A DNA stretch of 64,000 nt. Source: Ophiocordyceps camponoti-saundersi (nom. inval.). Lineage: Eukaryota; Ascomycota; Sordariomycetes; Hypocreales; Ophiocordycipitaceae. The stretch lies in contig PDHQ01000005.1 of NCBI GenBank assembly GCA_003339415.1, forward strand, positions 226,706-290,705, in the 5' to 3' direction. How positions within the stretch are numbered: position 1 is the stretch's first letter; each line of letters starts with the position of its first letter. Position numbers and translations under genes: made by a program. The notes beneath the pieces were generated by a model. The model worked only from the letters and a program-made list of their open reading frames with translations. It was not told where the DNA came from and did no database searches. Below are positions 1-10,644 of the stretch, one piece after another.

Positions 1-38
1 GGGGGGGGGCGGGGGGGGGGGGGGGGGTGATGGTGGGT

Positions 39-100
<62 letters not shown>
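1..100. repeat. Poly-G tract
   Basis: The first 100 bases are almost pure G, broken only by a C and a short TGATGGTGGGT stretch. It is not a telomere repeat (no TTAGGG array). It could form G-quadruplexes, or could mark a contig edge or a collapsed homopolymer in the assembly. Confidence 0.9.
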
Positions 101-101
<1 letters not shown>

Positions 102-139
102 GTGAAGGAGCCTGAGCACTGAGAGTGACAGCGCGCACA

Positions 140-142
<3 letters not shown>

Positions 143-207
<65 letters not shown>
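143..207. repeat. (CA)n microsatellite
   Basis: An uninterrupted CA dinucleotide run of about 65 bp, followed at about 294-321 by a GAA trinucleotide run. It is non-coding and upstream of the SPA2-like gene. Confidence 0.95.
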
Positions 208-210
<3 letters not shown>

Positions 211-292
211 CGGAAGAGGAGAGACAATAGTACATACCTAGGTAGGTATGTAGTAGGCGTGAGGGAGAAGACAGGTAGGTACTGGTTGGTAG

Positions 293-323
<31 letters not shown>

Positions 324-1917
324 GGCGGGTAGCCGCTGAAGAAGAGTCTGTTTATTGTCACTTGTCATTTCAGTTTTCTCTCGCCCCTTCTTTCTTTCTT
401 TCAGCCAAGGCATAGCATCTGATATCGGCCATATCCCTTACATATCTGTACAGTACTTACGATGGCAATGCTGTCTAGGATAGACCCGGCAAGATGATTG
501 GACTTGGGCGCCTTTTATGCCGGATACCAACTGCCTAGGCGAAAAGGAGAAAAGCGAAGTTATCAAGTCCGTTTCTTCTACGGAGTATGTATCCGAACAT
601 GGTAAATATGTGTGTGTGAGGTAGTATGTGAAAGGCGGTCGGTACCAAAGAAAGAAAAGGGTGGCATTGGCCACACGGGAAAGGGAAGGGAAGGGACGTG
701 AAGGGAAGAGAAAGCAAGGGAAGGTCGAGGCTCGGAAGCGAGGAACAAAACATGCTGTAACTGGTAATATGTGTGTAGAGAAGCGGCCGGAGACCCGAGG
801 GGGGGAAGCGAAGAGGAGAGATAGGGGAGGGGAGGGGAGGGGGAGAGAGAGAGAGAGAGACTCGTGGCGAAGAAACACTTCGGAGGTAACCTCTTGACAG
901 CATTCCTACTAACTGATGCGCGTAACGAATGAATGCGGCTACTGCTAGTGGCAGTCCTAGATGGATGGTACCCTTTTCTTTCTCGTCTCCCCCCCTCTCT
1001 CTCTGGTCCTTGCTCGCAACATTTCATCCGAGCGCTCAGCGTCACCTCCCTGCCTTGTCAAGTTACCACCACCTTCTCTCTCACTCTCACTCTCTCTCCC
1101 CTGCCTTTCCTCACCCGGCTTATTAGTGGTAGACTCCTGTAGTAGTGGTAGGCACGTTTGTATGTACATATGTATGTACCTAGAGAGACTGCTTAGCACT
1201 GTGTGCCGCGAGAACGCGCGCAAGAGCGAGATGCCAGGCGTTCAGGCCTCTTTGCTGACGGAAGGCTTTTTCTCTCTCTCTCTCACTCTTCTCTCTCTGC
1301 ACTCTTTCTCTTCTCTCTTTCTCCAACATACGCTTTCTCTTTCATATTCTTCTTCGCTTCTGAATCACTTTAACAGTCAGTTCTTTTCTTCCTCTTCTTC
1401 TACTTCTTCTTCTTCCTCCCCCTGCGGAACTTCTTCTCCAATCGGACAGACAGCATCATATCAGGGGGGGAATTACCAGCTCAATTTCCGGTTGGTTCCC
1501 TCCCCTCTTCCACTCGCACACACCCCTCCTCCTCCTCCTCCGCTCCCCCCCCTTTTCTCCCCCCCCCCCTTCTATTTTCCCCGCTGCCAGTCGGCCGGCT
1601 GCCCCCGTCACAGTCTGTCTTCGTTCTGCTTTCGCACTGGCCGTTTCACAACCGCCTCGTCGCCCATCTTCTTTCTTCCGCCTTCCTTTCCTCTCCCTTG
1701 CGAATCGCTGGCTTTCTCCCCCCCCCCTCTGTGTGGTGTACGTGCCTGAACGGCAGACAGCACTGGAGTGACTCTACTACCTCCCACTGAGCCACAGGGG
1801 GCAGTGCCGCCGGTGGGGAGCCTCAGCCAACTGCCCGTCGTCGAACGCCTCGGCTCGTCAAGGCCACTCTTTTAACGCCCTCCCTGCCGTTCGTCTTCAT
1901 CCTCCACCCCCCGAATC
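208..1917. other. Gene-free upstream region of the SPA2-like gene
   Basis: I see no convincing gene here. Open frames on both strands are Ser/Pro/Leu-rich translations of CT- and GA-rich low-complexity DNA. The pyrimidine-rich part from about 980 to 1,740 runs up to the start codon and probably holds the promoter and 5' leader of the SPA2-like gene. A TACGGAGTA motif lies at 579-587 and a (GA)n run near 845-860. Confidence 0.6.
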
Positions 1918-4333
1918 ATGAGCGTCGGTGGCCGCAATGCGCCGCTGTCTCCCATCTCCGTAGGCGGAAGCGAATGGTCATTTTCTTCCACGAAAGCCCG
2001 CCCCCCCGAAGGAGGCGGCCCCTATCCCATCAACCGCGGCAACCTCGTGTCGCCACCCCAATCAGGCGGCTCCAACGGGGCCATGAGCATCAATGGCTTC
2101 CCCTCGGGGCCCAGGAGCAATGGCGGTCCCTCACCACCGCCCTCTATCGGCCGCTCCAGCAACGGCACAAATCTCTTCTCTTCTCGCAGCGAGGGCAACC
2201 GCAATAGCGCCCGCACCGAAGTCGACGAATCCCTCCTCCAAGAACACTACCTCGCCCTCAAGGCCTTTCTCAACGCGCGCGATGCCAATAACCGCCAACA
2301 GCCCAACAAGGCCCGCGACAAGCTCCTGCGTCTCTCTTCCGTTCAGTTCCACGAGCTCAGCACCGACGTCTACGACGAGTTGATGCGCCGTCAGGCCACG
2401 GCTCGTGCCCCTCCAAATGCCCCCAACGGGCCTCCGTCTTTCCTTCTCCCGGAAAAGACGTTTCATCCGAAGCGGAACCAGGCCCGTCAGAGGCTCTCCT
2501 CGCTGGGACCCCCGCGCTTCCGAGACCTTGCCGGCGATGTCTTTCACGAGCTCGAGAGGCGATTTCCTCACTTTGTCGGCGGAGACATTCCGCGCCTGGG
2601 AAGCTCCGCCTCGATGCGGCCCGGCCCCATGAGCCGCATGGGAACACCTGTCAACGGCGCCATATACCCGCCTCGGGGCCCGAGCCGCATGCGCAGGCCT
2701 TCGGATGCGAGCTCCGCCCGCGGTCCCCCTTCGGCAGACCCTTACGCCATCCCGCCCTCGCCCGGCGTGGCCAACAACGGCGACTACAACCGTCCGATGC
2801 CGAAGCAGCCCCAAAACAACACCATCATTCCCAACAAGAGCACCATGCTTGAGGAGGACGACGATACTGCGGCCGACGACGACGGAGGCGACGTCTTCAG
2901 CTTGGAGCGAGTCGCTGATGCCCCCAACGGCAAGCGCATAGGTGACGGCCGGCAGGGCGACGAGGTGAGTAGCCTTCTCATCAATAACATTCTCTTTTGT
3001 CTGTGTGGGGTGCTAAAGGTGGCAATTGCAGAGCGACAAGAAGCGCATCGAGGAGTACCAGGCACAAGTACGGGAGTTGCAGGAGAAGTTGGAGGGCATG
3101 GAGGACATGATGAGGCGGAAAGAAGACGAGATGAGCAGCGTTCTCGACGGAGAAAGGTCGCGGGCGACTGCCGAGAATCTGGAGAAGAAGGAACTATCTG
3201 GCCTCCGGCTGAAGCTCGAGAACAAGCTGGCGGAGGCACAAAACCTCAACAAGTCGATGAAGGAGGAGCTGGAACGTGTGCGTCAAGATCACGACGAGGA
3301 GACGCGGTTGCTTAGGGAGGAGCTGCAACAGAGTTCGAGAGGAGGCGGCCGTCGGGGCAACGTAAGCGCCGACGTGCAGAGGGAGAACGACGAGCTCCGC
3401 GAGTCTCTGAGGCAGCAGCGGCAGGTGACGGACGAGGTGCGGCGCGAGGCGCAGGAGTTTCTCCGCGAGATGAGGTCGCTGTCGCAGCAAAGCGAGGCGA
3501 CGTACGAGAAGCAGGCCAGCATGGAGAAGACGATTGAGCAGTTGGAGCGCGAGGTGCGCAACTGGAGAAACCGGTACGAGCGCACCAAAACGCAGCTGCG
3601 AAACATGAGGGCCTCGTCTTTGGGCCTGCCGCGGGAGCACGACGCGGCCAAGTACGTGCGGGACAAGGGCTTCCTCAGCGGCGGCGGGCTCGTCAAGGAC
3701 GTGCACGTGGTGAAGTTCCAAACGGCCATCGACGAGCTGCTGCAGACGGCGCGGCAGGAGACGCCGGAAAAGGCGACGGACGCGATGAAGCTGGTGGTGG
3801 TCAGCGTCCGACGCATTACGAGAGACGTGGACGGTTCGGTACCCAACGACGAGGAGCTGGCGCAGCAGCAGGCGAGGCTCAAGGCCAAGGTCTCGTCGAC
3901 GGCCAACAGCCTCATCACGGCATCCAAGAACTTTGCGGCGGGGGCGGGCATCTCGCCCGTGTCGCTACTGGACGCGGCGGCGTCGCACCTGACGGCGGCC
4001 ATCGTCGAGCTGCTGCGGGTGGTCAAGATTCGGGTGACGCCGGCGGGCGAGCTGGAAGACGACGAGGACGGGACGCTGACGCCGGTGGATTCGACGGCCT
4101 TTTTCTCGCCGCGGAGCCTGACGCAGGCGCCAACTCAGGAGAACCTCCCGCCGCCGCCGCCGTTCCAGGGCATCGGCAACATGAGGGCGAGCGCCGAGTC
4201 GTCGGCCTACAGCCCCGTCAGCTCGCCCCGGGCCTCGGTAGAGCCTTACCAAGACGGTGGTGGCATGGACTACATGGGACTCAAGGGATACGGAATGCAG
4301 CAGCGAGCGTACGGGGCCTACGGCGGCTCGTGA
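1918..4333 (+). CDS. SPA2: Spa2-like polarisome scaffold protein
   Basis: Two exons, 1918-2964 and 3032-4333, give about 782 aa. The 67-nt intron has donor GTGAGT and acceptor TTGCAG and joins in phase 0. Two Spa2-homology (GIT-type) repeats are visible, at about residues 106-160 (LKAFLNARDA...YDELMRR) and 182-217 (ARQRLSSLG...FHELERRFP). A long charged coiled coil follows at about 350-560. A helical C-terminal domain starts near 577 (KFQTAIDELLQTARQE), and the tail is Pro/Ser-rich. The Gly/Ser/Pro-rich N-terminus is typical of filamentous-fungal Spa2/SpaA. Known role of the family: scaffold at hyphal tips and septation sites that binds formin, actin regulators and MAPK modules. The start is the first in-frame ATG after a C-rich leader. 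A single-exon reading through the intron runs into a stop at 3315 and loses the coiled coil. Confidence 0.9.
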
Positions 4334-5004
4334 GGGCTGGGCGCAAACCCAGAGTGACGACGACGACATTTGGGTCCTGGGGATGCGAGGCGTCTCTATT
4401 TGATACCCCGAGAGTTTTTTTTTCTTCTTCCTTTTGCTCTGGTTTCGGAGCCGGATTATTTATTCTTTAATGCAGAACGGCATGAGCTTTTCGGCTTCGG
4501 TTGGGTAGGGGGGAAAATCAGAGAGAGGGGGGGGGGGGGAGCGAGAGAGAGGGGGAGGGAGCGGATGGTGTAGAGAATGGGGGTTTAGTAGGGAGGCAGG
4601 GCATTGTTGCAAGGCATTGTAGAAAGACTTGGTCTCCTCGCTGGGGATGAATATAGGCCATGTGTTTTCTTGCAAAGAGGCGCAGATGGCATGAAGAAGG
4701 ATTTTCCCTCAACTGCCTGGTAGTTTATAGGGAAAGGGGATAGGGTGGGGTTTGAGGGGGCAGAGAATGATGAAACGTAGCGGTTATTGAGCCATCGATC
4801 AAATTATAGTGTTTGCGAGGTTTGGTATGTACGGGTAGGTATGTATGTGAAGGTGTATGTAAGTGAAGGTGTAGGTGTAAGTGTATATAAGTGAAGATAC
4901 CAATGTTGGTGTTAGTAGGTCTATGTGTACGTATGTACATAGGTGGGTAGGTAGGCCTAGGTGGTGTTGGACCAACGGTGAAGGTTGAGGTGATGGATGA
5001 TGAC

Positions 5005-5037
<33 letters not shown>

Positions 5038-6937
5038 AAGACGGGTCATGCATGACTGCCCGGACAGAGACACTCAATAAGATCAGAGCAGGGTACGGAT
5101 ACGGGCGAGCGAGCGGCTCAACGGGACAGGGATGGCGGAAAAAGATGGGACAGGCACGCGGTGCAGCGGCAGATGCAAAAAAGACGGGACGACCAGGGGT
5201 TTCGGTGGAGGTCACCGGAGGTGGGCGCTGCAGGCGACAAGTGACGGCGAAGCCGAGGAGGCGGGTTCCCGAAAGAGCCGGAGAAGTATCGTGACGCTTT
5301 GGTCGTGTGTGGATGTACACACACGCTTGTGTGTACACATGTGTGCAATGCACTCCGTACATATGTATGTATGTATGTAATATGTACGGATGATAAGGTT
5401 AGATATGATGGTCAACATGGGTAATGCGTGTGTGTCTGTGTATAAGTTGGTTGGCTGCTGGGGATAGGTAGGTATGTATGTATGTATGTACATACATACA
5501 TATGTATGTAGGTGGAAATGGTTGTTGATGTTGAAGTAGGGTGTTTAGGTATTTACCGCGATGTGTGTGTGCTGTGTAGCCTGCATGTATGTATGTATGC
5601 AAGTGTCTGTAGGTATGTAGGTATGGACGGGATGTACTACGATGGGAAGGGGGGGGAGAGATCTCGGAGGCTTTCCAGATTCAGGGGGATTTTCCCCAGA
5701 TTCGGCGGGCATTTTTGAGGCGCAGTGGTGCAACGTACATACATACATACATACAATCTCTGTGCGACACAGGTAGCAAAGCATGAAGTGAATTGGTAGG
5801 TGGTAGTGTAGATGGCATACTGAGTGCCTGGGTAGTAGGTGATATTGAGGGAAATGTCGAGGATTTTTCGTGCATTTTTGTATGTATGTAACATAATATT
5901 GAACTCTTTTCTAGATGATGCATTCGAGAAGGAAAAGAAGGAAAAGAAGAAGAAGAACGATAGGCAGGAGTGAGCAGCCTGATCCATACTTTCTTTTCCA
6001 ACTCAGTTGGTGGAAGAAAGACAGTCGAGGTAAGGGAAGAAGAGCTTCGGGGAGGTGAGAGAGAAAGAGATGCAAACCGTAGTCTGGCTGGGAGAAGGAA
6101 CCAAGAAAAAGAAAAGAAAACACGCACTCGGCTCTGGAAAAGGGAAGACGGCAATGGTGGAAAGAAGGAAGAAGAAAGAAAGAAAGAAAGAAAGACCCGC
6201 CCCCACGTCGGCTGTTGCTTTGATTGACCCTCCCCCCCTCCCCCCTCTCTCTCCCCTGCTATGCCTGCCCCTACCACTGGCTGGTACCTTCTAGGTAAGG
6301 TAGTACGGGAGTAGAGGTAGACTGTAGGAGGTAGTGTTCGCTCCTGCTTCTCCTGCATCGTGCGACGTTTGTGTGCAATACAAGTGACTTGACAAATCCT
6401 CCCTCTTCGGTTACCAAAGAGAGAAAAAACAAAACACCAACTCTAGTTGCACTTCGTCACAGAGAGTGAAGAAAGAGAGAGAGAGAGAGAGGGTTTACAA
6501 TTGCGTGAAGGCCAAGTGTTGATCATCATTGTCATTTTCAGTATCAGCAGCAGCAGCAGCAGCAGCAGCATCATCATCACACGAGAGAGAGAGAGAGAGA
6601 GAGACAGAGAAAGGACGTCAGTTCAATTCTGTCTTTCTCTCCTTCTTCTTCTTCGTCTTCTTCTCCTTCTTCTCCTCCACCAGCCCACCCCCCTCACCCC
6701 TCCTCCCCGCCGCGAGAAACGAAGAAGGAAAGCGCGCGATCGCGACGACCATCCCATTTCGACCCGTCATTCTTTTTTTTGTGGCCAACTCCTGCTATCC
6801 CGACGCGTTCGGAGCCAAAGCCAGTGGAAGACGAGGACGAGGACCGAAGACGACAGGGCCAAATACTTACATACATTCGGAACGCAATCGAAATTGAACG
6901 CCATTTTGCTCTGACAAGGAAAGGGAAAAAGTCCGCC
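4334..6937. other. Long intergenic region rich in microsatellites
   Basis: No gene is supported in these 2.6 kb. It holds a GA/G-rich tract (4520-4565), a (GAT)n array (about 4996-5036), many GTAT/GTAG repeats (4830-5760), purine-rich DNA (5920-6200), (GA)n runs (6471-6492, 6583-6606), a (CAG)n/(CAT)n run (about 6545-6580), and a CT-rich leader up to 6780. The last few hundred bases probably contain the promoter and 5' leader of the JmjC gene. Confidence 0.6.
5477..5502. repeat. 26-bp perfect palindrome of GTAT units
   Basis: A run of TGTA/GTAT units reads into its own reverse complement (centre TGT|ACA at 5489/5490), giving a perfect 26-bp inverted repeat inside a longer (GTAT)n tract. It may extrude as a hairpin. 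Probably a microsatellite that changed strand phase rather than a regulatory site. Confidence 0.85.
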
Positions 6938-8581
6938 ATGGAGGAGGACGAGGGAGGGCGCTTCCCGGCTGTTGTGGGGGATGCCGAGCATCCGTCCGTC
7001 TTTCGACCTGCCTCTGTCACGCTTCCTGCTCTCGCACCGGTGCCTCCCATCGATGTGCTTCCTTTTCCTACCGTCTCCTCCTGTCACCCTCGACCGATTT
7101 CGCCCTCTTCTTCTACCCCTTCTTCTTCGCTCGACGGCCATGACCCACTCAACGTCATCGACCACGTTTACGACGACGTCGACGGTCACCACCCCATCCT
7201 ACATCTGAGGCCTTCCCTCTCCCAGTGGCAAGACTTCCCGGCCATGCTCGCCTTCGCCAAGGCGCTCGGCGCCGATTCCGATGGCTGCTTCAAGGTCTCT
7301 ATCCCCGGTAGCCTGCGCGACCCGCTGCCGGAGAAGCCGGCCGACAGGGTGCCGGCCAACGCCTACAAGATCAGGCAGATCAAGAAGACGAGCTTTTGGC
7401 AGGTCTGCACCGTCCCCTCCGATGGCGAATTCGGCTCCGATGCCGTCGGCCCCAACAGCTTTGACGAAAGCGTCACCCAGGCTCTCAAGAACCTGAAGAG
7501 GCTGTTTCGCACGAACAAGGATCGCCAGATGCGCAGCGTCCGTTACCGCGTCGATGTCCCCGCCTGGACAGCCACTCAAAGGCGCGCTGCTGGTGTGCCC
7601 GAACGGAGTCCCATTCATCCCCTCAAGGGCGACAAGCTCGACCATACGAGGGCCATCATACCAGGCATTCACACCCCTTACGTCTACGAGAGCGGTCCAT
7701 ATTTTGGCGCCACCTTTCAGATTCACGCCGAGGACTTCCGCCTCGCCTCGCTGAATCACCTGTACAAGGGCCGCAAGATCTGGATCGTCGTGCCCGCCAC
7801 CGCCGTCGACGTGGCCGAGGCCGCCCTCGGCCGCAATAAGGCCTGTTCCCAGTTCATGCGCCACCGCGCCGAGTTCTTCTTCCCGGACAAGCTCGATAAG
7901 CTCGGCATCCCCTACCGGCTCGTCGACCAGCGGCCCGGCGAGACCATGGTCATCCTGCCGGACGCCTATCACGAGGGCTTCAGCACCGGCTACACCATCG
8001 CCGAGGCGAGGAATTATGCCGACGGCAGCTGGAACACCGACTCATACCAGCCCTGTCAGGAGAGCTGTCGCCTCGCCACCGCCATCCCCGCCGCCCTTAT
8101 GCGTCCGCTGGCTGATGGCGAGGAGAGGCTTGATCTTTGCGCGGCCTATGGCGACGACGGGCGCTTTATCGCTCCTGCGCCCGTCGTCGAATCTTTGCCG
8201 CCGCAGCTGCCGACGACTGACGCGACCACGACGAAGCCGACCACGAGCACGACCACCGCGACCACCACGAACACGACCACGGCCACGGCAACGAACACGA
8301 CCCCGACCATGAAAACGGCAACGGACACGCCCACGGACATGGTCATGAACACGGCAAGGGACACGCCCACGACCCCGATCCTGACCCCGACCATGACTAC
8401 GGCTACAACTACGGCTATGGCTATGGCTATGTCTACGGTTGCGGCTACGGCTACGGCCACGGCGACAGCGACGGCGACGGCTATAACTGCGACCACAAAA
8501 CGGTCGCTTGACGACAGTGACGCTCTACCGGTGCACCCAGTCGAGACGGAGCCCGATGCGAAGAAGGTCAGGACTTTTTGA
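6938..8581 (+). CDS. JmjN/JmjC-domain protein (putative histone demethylase)
   Basis: A single-exon gene of 547 aa. The start is the ATG at 6938 in a good context (GTCCGCCATGG); the frame stays open upstream but has no earlier ATG. A JmjN-like segment lies at about 88-125 (LSQWQDFPAML). A JmjC domain lies at about 250-365 with a candidate Fe(II) triad His263-x-Glu265 (IHAEDF) and His345 (YHEGFSTGYTIAEARNYA). This layout is KDM4-like, so 2-oxoglutarate/Fe(II)-dependent demethylation of histone lysine is the likely activity. No PHD or Tudor domain is seen. The C-terminal part from about residue 426 is extreme low complexity (Thr/Ala) and ends with a short basic tail (KKVRTF). A second frame over the same DNA is also open (see findings), so the tail may be mis-framed. 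Substrate and catalytic activity are inferred from family only. Confidence 0.8.
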   Translation: MEEDEGGRFPAVVGDAEHPSVFRPASVTLPALAPVPPIDVLPFPTVSSCHPRPISPSSSTPSSSLDGHDPLNVIDHVYDDVDGHHPILHLRPSLSQWQDFPAMLAFAKALGADSDGCFKVSIPGSLRDPLPEKPADRVPANAYKIRQIKKTSFWQVCTVPSDGEFGSDAVGPNSFDESVTQALKNLKRLFRTNKDRQMRSVRYRVDVPAWTATQRRAAGVPERSPIHPLKGDKLDHTRAIIPGIHTPYVYESGPYFGATFQIHAEDFRLASLNHLYKGRKIWIVVPATAVDVAEAALGRNKACSQFMRHRAEFFFPDKLDKLGIPYRLVDQRPGETMVILPDAYHEGFSTGYTIAEARNYADGSWNTDSYQPCQESCRLATAIPAALMRPLADGEERLDLCAAYGDDGRFIAPAPVVESLPPQLPTTDATTTKPTTSTTTATTTNTTTATATNTTPTMKTATDTPTDMVMNTARDTPTTPILTPTMTTATTTAMAMAMSTVAATATATATATATAITATTKRSLDDSDALPVHPVETEPDAKKVRTF

Positions 8582-9454
8582 TGGCCGATTTTTAAGAGCG
8601 GAAGTGCGACCAGGCCGGGGGTCTGACCGCTTTTCTTTATTCCCCTTTTCTTCTCTCTTTGGCCTCCTACTCTACTCTTCTTTTCGTGTCTCGTTTCTCC
8701 GGGCCGCTCTTCTGCTGCAAGATACCCATAGGCAAAAGGAAGAGGGAAAATAAGAAAAGGGACGGGGCGGGTTGAATGGTGCTCGGCGTCTACATGGGCT
8801 CAGGTATTGTTGTGGGAGACGTTTGCTCATTGCCTACGGTCTTGTCTCTCGTCTACACGACGAAATGCCTACCTCGGATATTCATCTCATCTCTTGCTCT
8901 CTGGTATTATGGAGGCATCGTTTTTCCTCATGTCACAACGGAACCCCCCCCCCCCCCCCTTTTCTTTCTTGACTTGAATTAATGTGTTGTCTTGTCAAGG
9001 AGTCGAGAATATTACTCGATATGGGCGTTTCTGTATCCCATGTCTCAGACACGGTTCGTGACTTTATATGTCATTGTTGTTTTCCCCTCCGTGACAGCGG
9101 CGGGATGAAAAAAAGTCTTATTAATGGTGAAGTTGACACCCTCGCCCTCTTCGTGTCACGCGTTTCCCTTCCCATTTCCCCCTTGAACTTGACTACGAAC
9201 GGTCGGGTTTTGTGTGATTTGTTTCATGATGGGGGGAAATTGTTCGTTTCGTAAGAAGGTTTGTATCGTATGTATGTACATACATGGTTGTTGTTGGATT
9301 GACGGGATGGCTTTTGCGGATGGGGGGCAAAAGATTTGGGATGGGGAGTGGGGAAGGAAGAAAGAGAAGAGAAAGAAAAAGAGAAGAGAAGAGAAGAGAA
9401 GAGAAGAGAAAAAAGACGTTAGAAAAGATGATGAAGAGGATTACGAAGGAAAGT
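8582..9454. other. Convergent intergenic region
   Basis: This region lies between the 3' ends of the JmjC gene (+) and the membrane-protein gene (-) and should hold both 3' UTRs and poly(A) sites. It contains poly-C (8945-8960) and AGAAG repeats (about 9355-9412). No coding region is supported. Confidence 0.6.
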
Positions 9455-10644
9455 TCAAAATCTCTGGCCGTACGTCGGTGGCAGCTTCTCGCGCTCCTGA
9501 CCGGCGGGCGAGAGACGGTCGTGGTAATCGGTAAGGGGAACACGCGGCTCGTCCTCTTGCTGACGGCGGACGGAGCGGAGGAGACGACGACGACGGTGTT
9601 TCCTCCCGCTGTAGCCGTGACGGGAGCGGCTCATGATGTTGCCGAGGTCGATGCGGCGCGTCTTGCGGTGCCAGATGTAGAGGCCGATTAGGACGAGGAA
9701 AAACGAGCCGAGGGTGATGGGCAGGGCGATGAGGAGGGTGGATCCCTTGGGGACGCGTGGAGGGGGCATGTCGTCGACGCCCAGGCTGGCGAAGGTGACG
9801 GGCAGGGCGACGGATTTGTTGCTCTCGTCGCCTCCCTTGGGGGAAGCGACGAGGGTGATGGTCGCGTTGTTGTAGCGTTGGCCCTTGAGGTGTTCCGTCT
9901 TCAGCCGTAGGGGCCAGAAGCCCCATTTTGCGGGGACGCGGTCGTAGGTGTCTAGCTTGGACCATTCGTTGTTCGTTTGGTTGAGGTAGTCGAGGCGGAT
10001 GGCTACTTCGAGGGTGGTGTTGTCTGCGCTTTTGTAGAAGTCGGGATCCCAGGTTACTGTATTTCAGGAGGAAAAAAAGAGTAGAAGAGAGGTTAGTTGG
10101 GCTGGCCGTCGTGTACGAACCATCTGCGGGGAGGAGGGGGGTAGAGATTGATACCGTAGTAGGTCGTTCCCGTCAAGAGAGTAGAGTTCAGCAAGGGGCG
10201 GCAGAAGGGGGCGTGATCGCCATCGCGGTTGAAGCAGCGCGAGAAAGCGCCCTGGCCCGTCTTCGCGTCTAGGGCGGTGGGGTTGGGAGGCGTGCCCGTG
10301 CTGGTGGTGATGGCTCCCCAGGTGATCCAGGTGAAGACGGAGGCGGTAAGGTCATGGGGGGCGCCGTGATCGATGGTCGTCGTTCCGCTGATGGATGCGA
10401 CCGAGGGCGTCACCGTCATGGCCGGCTGGCCCTCGTCGTCTATCGTTACCCATGGGGCTGTTGGGGCGACGGTGGTGAAGTCTTGTTCTGAGAGGGTTAC
10501 GTCGTCGTCGCCTCTTCTGGAGAGGATGTTGGGGGGGTTCCCTCCGTCTTGGGCTTTGACGGTTGGAGATGGTGAGGTTTGAGTTGAGGCCGTTGCGGTG
10601 CAGAGGCTTGTTAGGGCCAGTGTGGCGAGGATTGGTTTCTTCAT
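9455..10644 (-). CDS. Secreted/single-pass membrane protein of unknown function
   Basis: Two exons (10155-10644 and 9455-10056) give 363 aa. The 98-nt intron (donor GTATCA, acceptor ACAG, phase 1) joins TYY to VTWDPDFY, a motif I recognise from uncharacterised fungal cell-surface proteins. Features: signal peptide at residues 1-20; Thr/Ser-rich ectodomain with several N-x-T/S sites; a Cys-containing CFNRDG...FCRP segment; beta-rich VTWDP domain; one transmembrane helix at about 269-292; and a basic cytoplasmic tail (RKHRRRRLL) after a GNIMSRSRHGYS segment that is also typical of the family. The unspliced frame hits a stop soon after the donor. Function unknown; surface location and glycosylation are inferred. 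Confidence 0.75.

Noticed and set aside
961..1749. 262-codon open frame upstream of the SPA2-like gene
   Set aside because: Ser/Leu/Pro translation of a CT-rich leader with no domain or codon pattern; better explained as promoter and 5' UTR.
5340..5760. Possible CRISPR-like or regularly spaced array
   Set aside because: Only GTAT-type microsatellite with irregular spacing; no constant repeat and unique spacers, and the genome is eukaryotic.
5681..6358. 225-codon minus-strand frame in the microsatellite region
   Set aside because: Composed of purine-rich low-complexity DNA read backwards; no start context, domain or splice support.
9441..9965. 174-codon minus-strand frame rich in Arg/Pro/His
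   Set aside because: Overlaps exon 2 of the membrane-protein gene in another frame; the VTWDP frame is supported by splicing and by the transmembrane helix.
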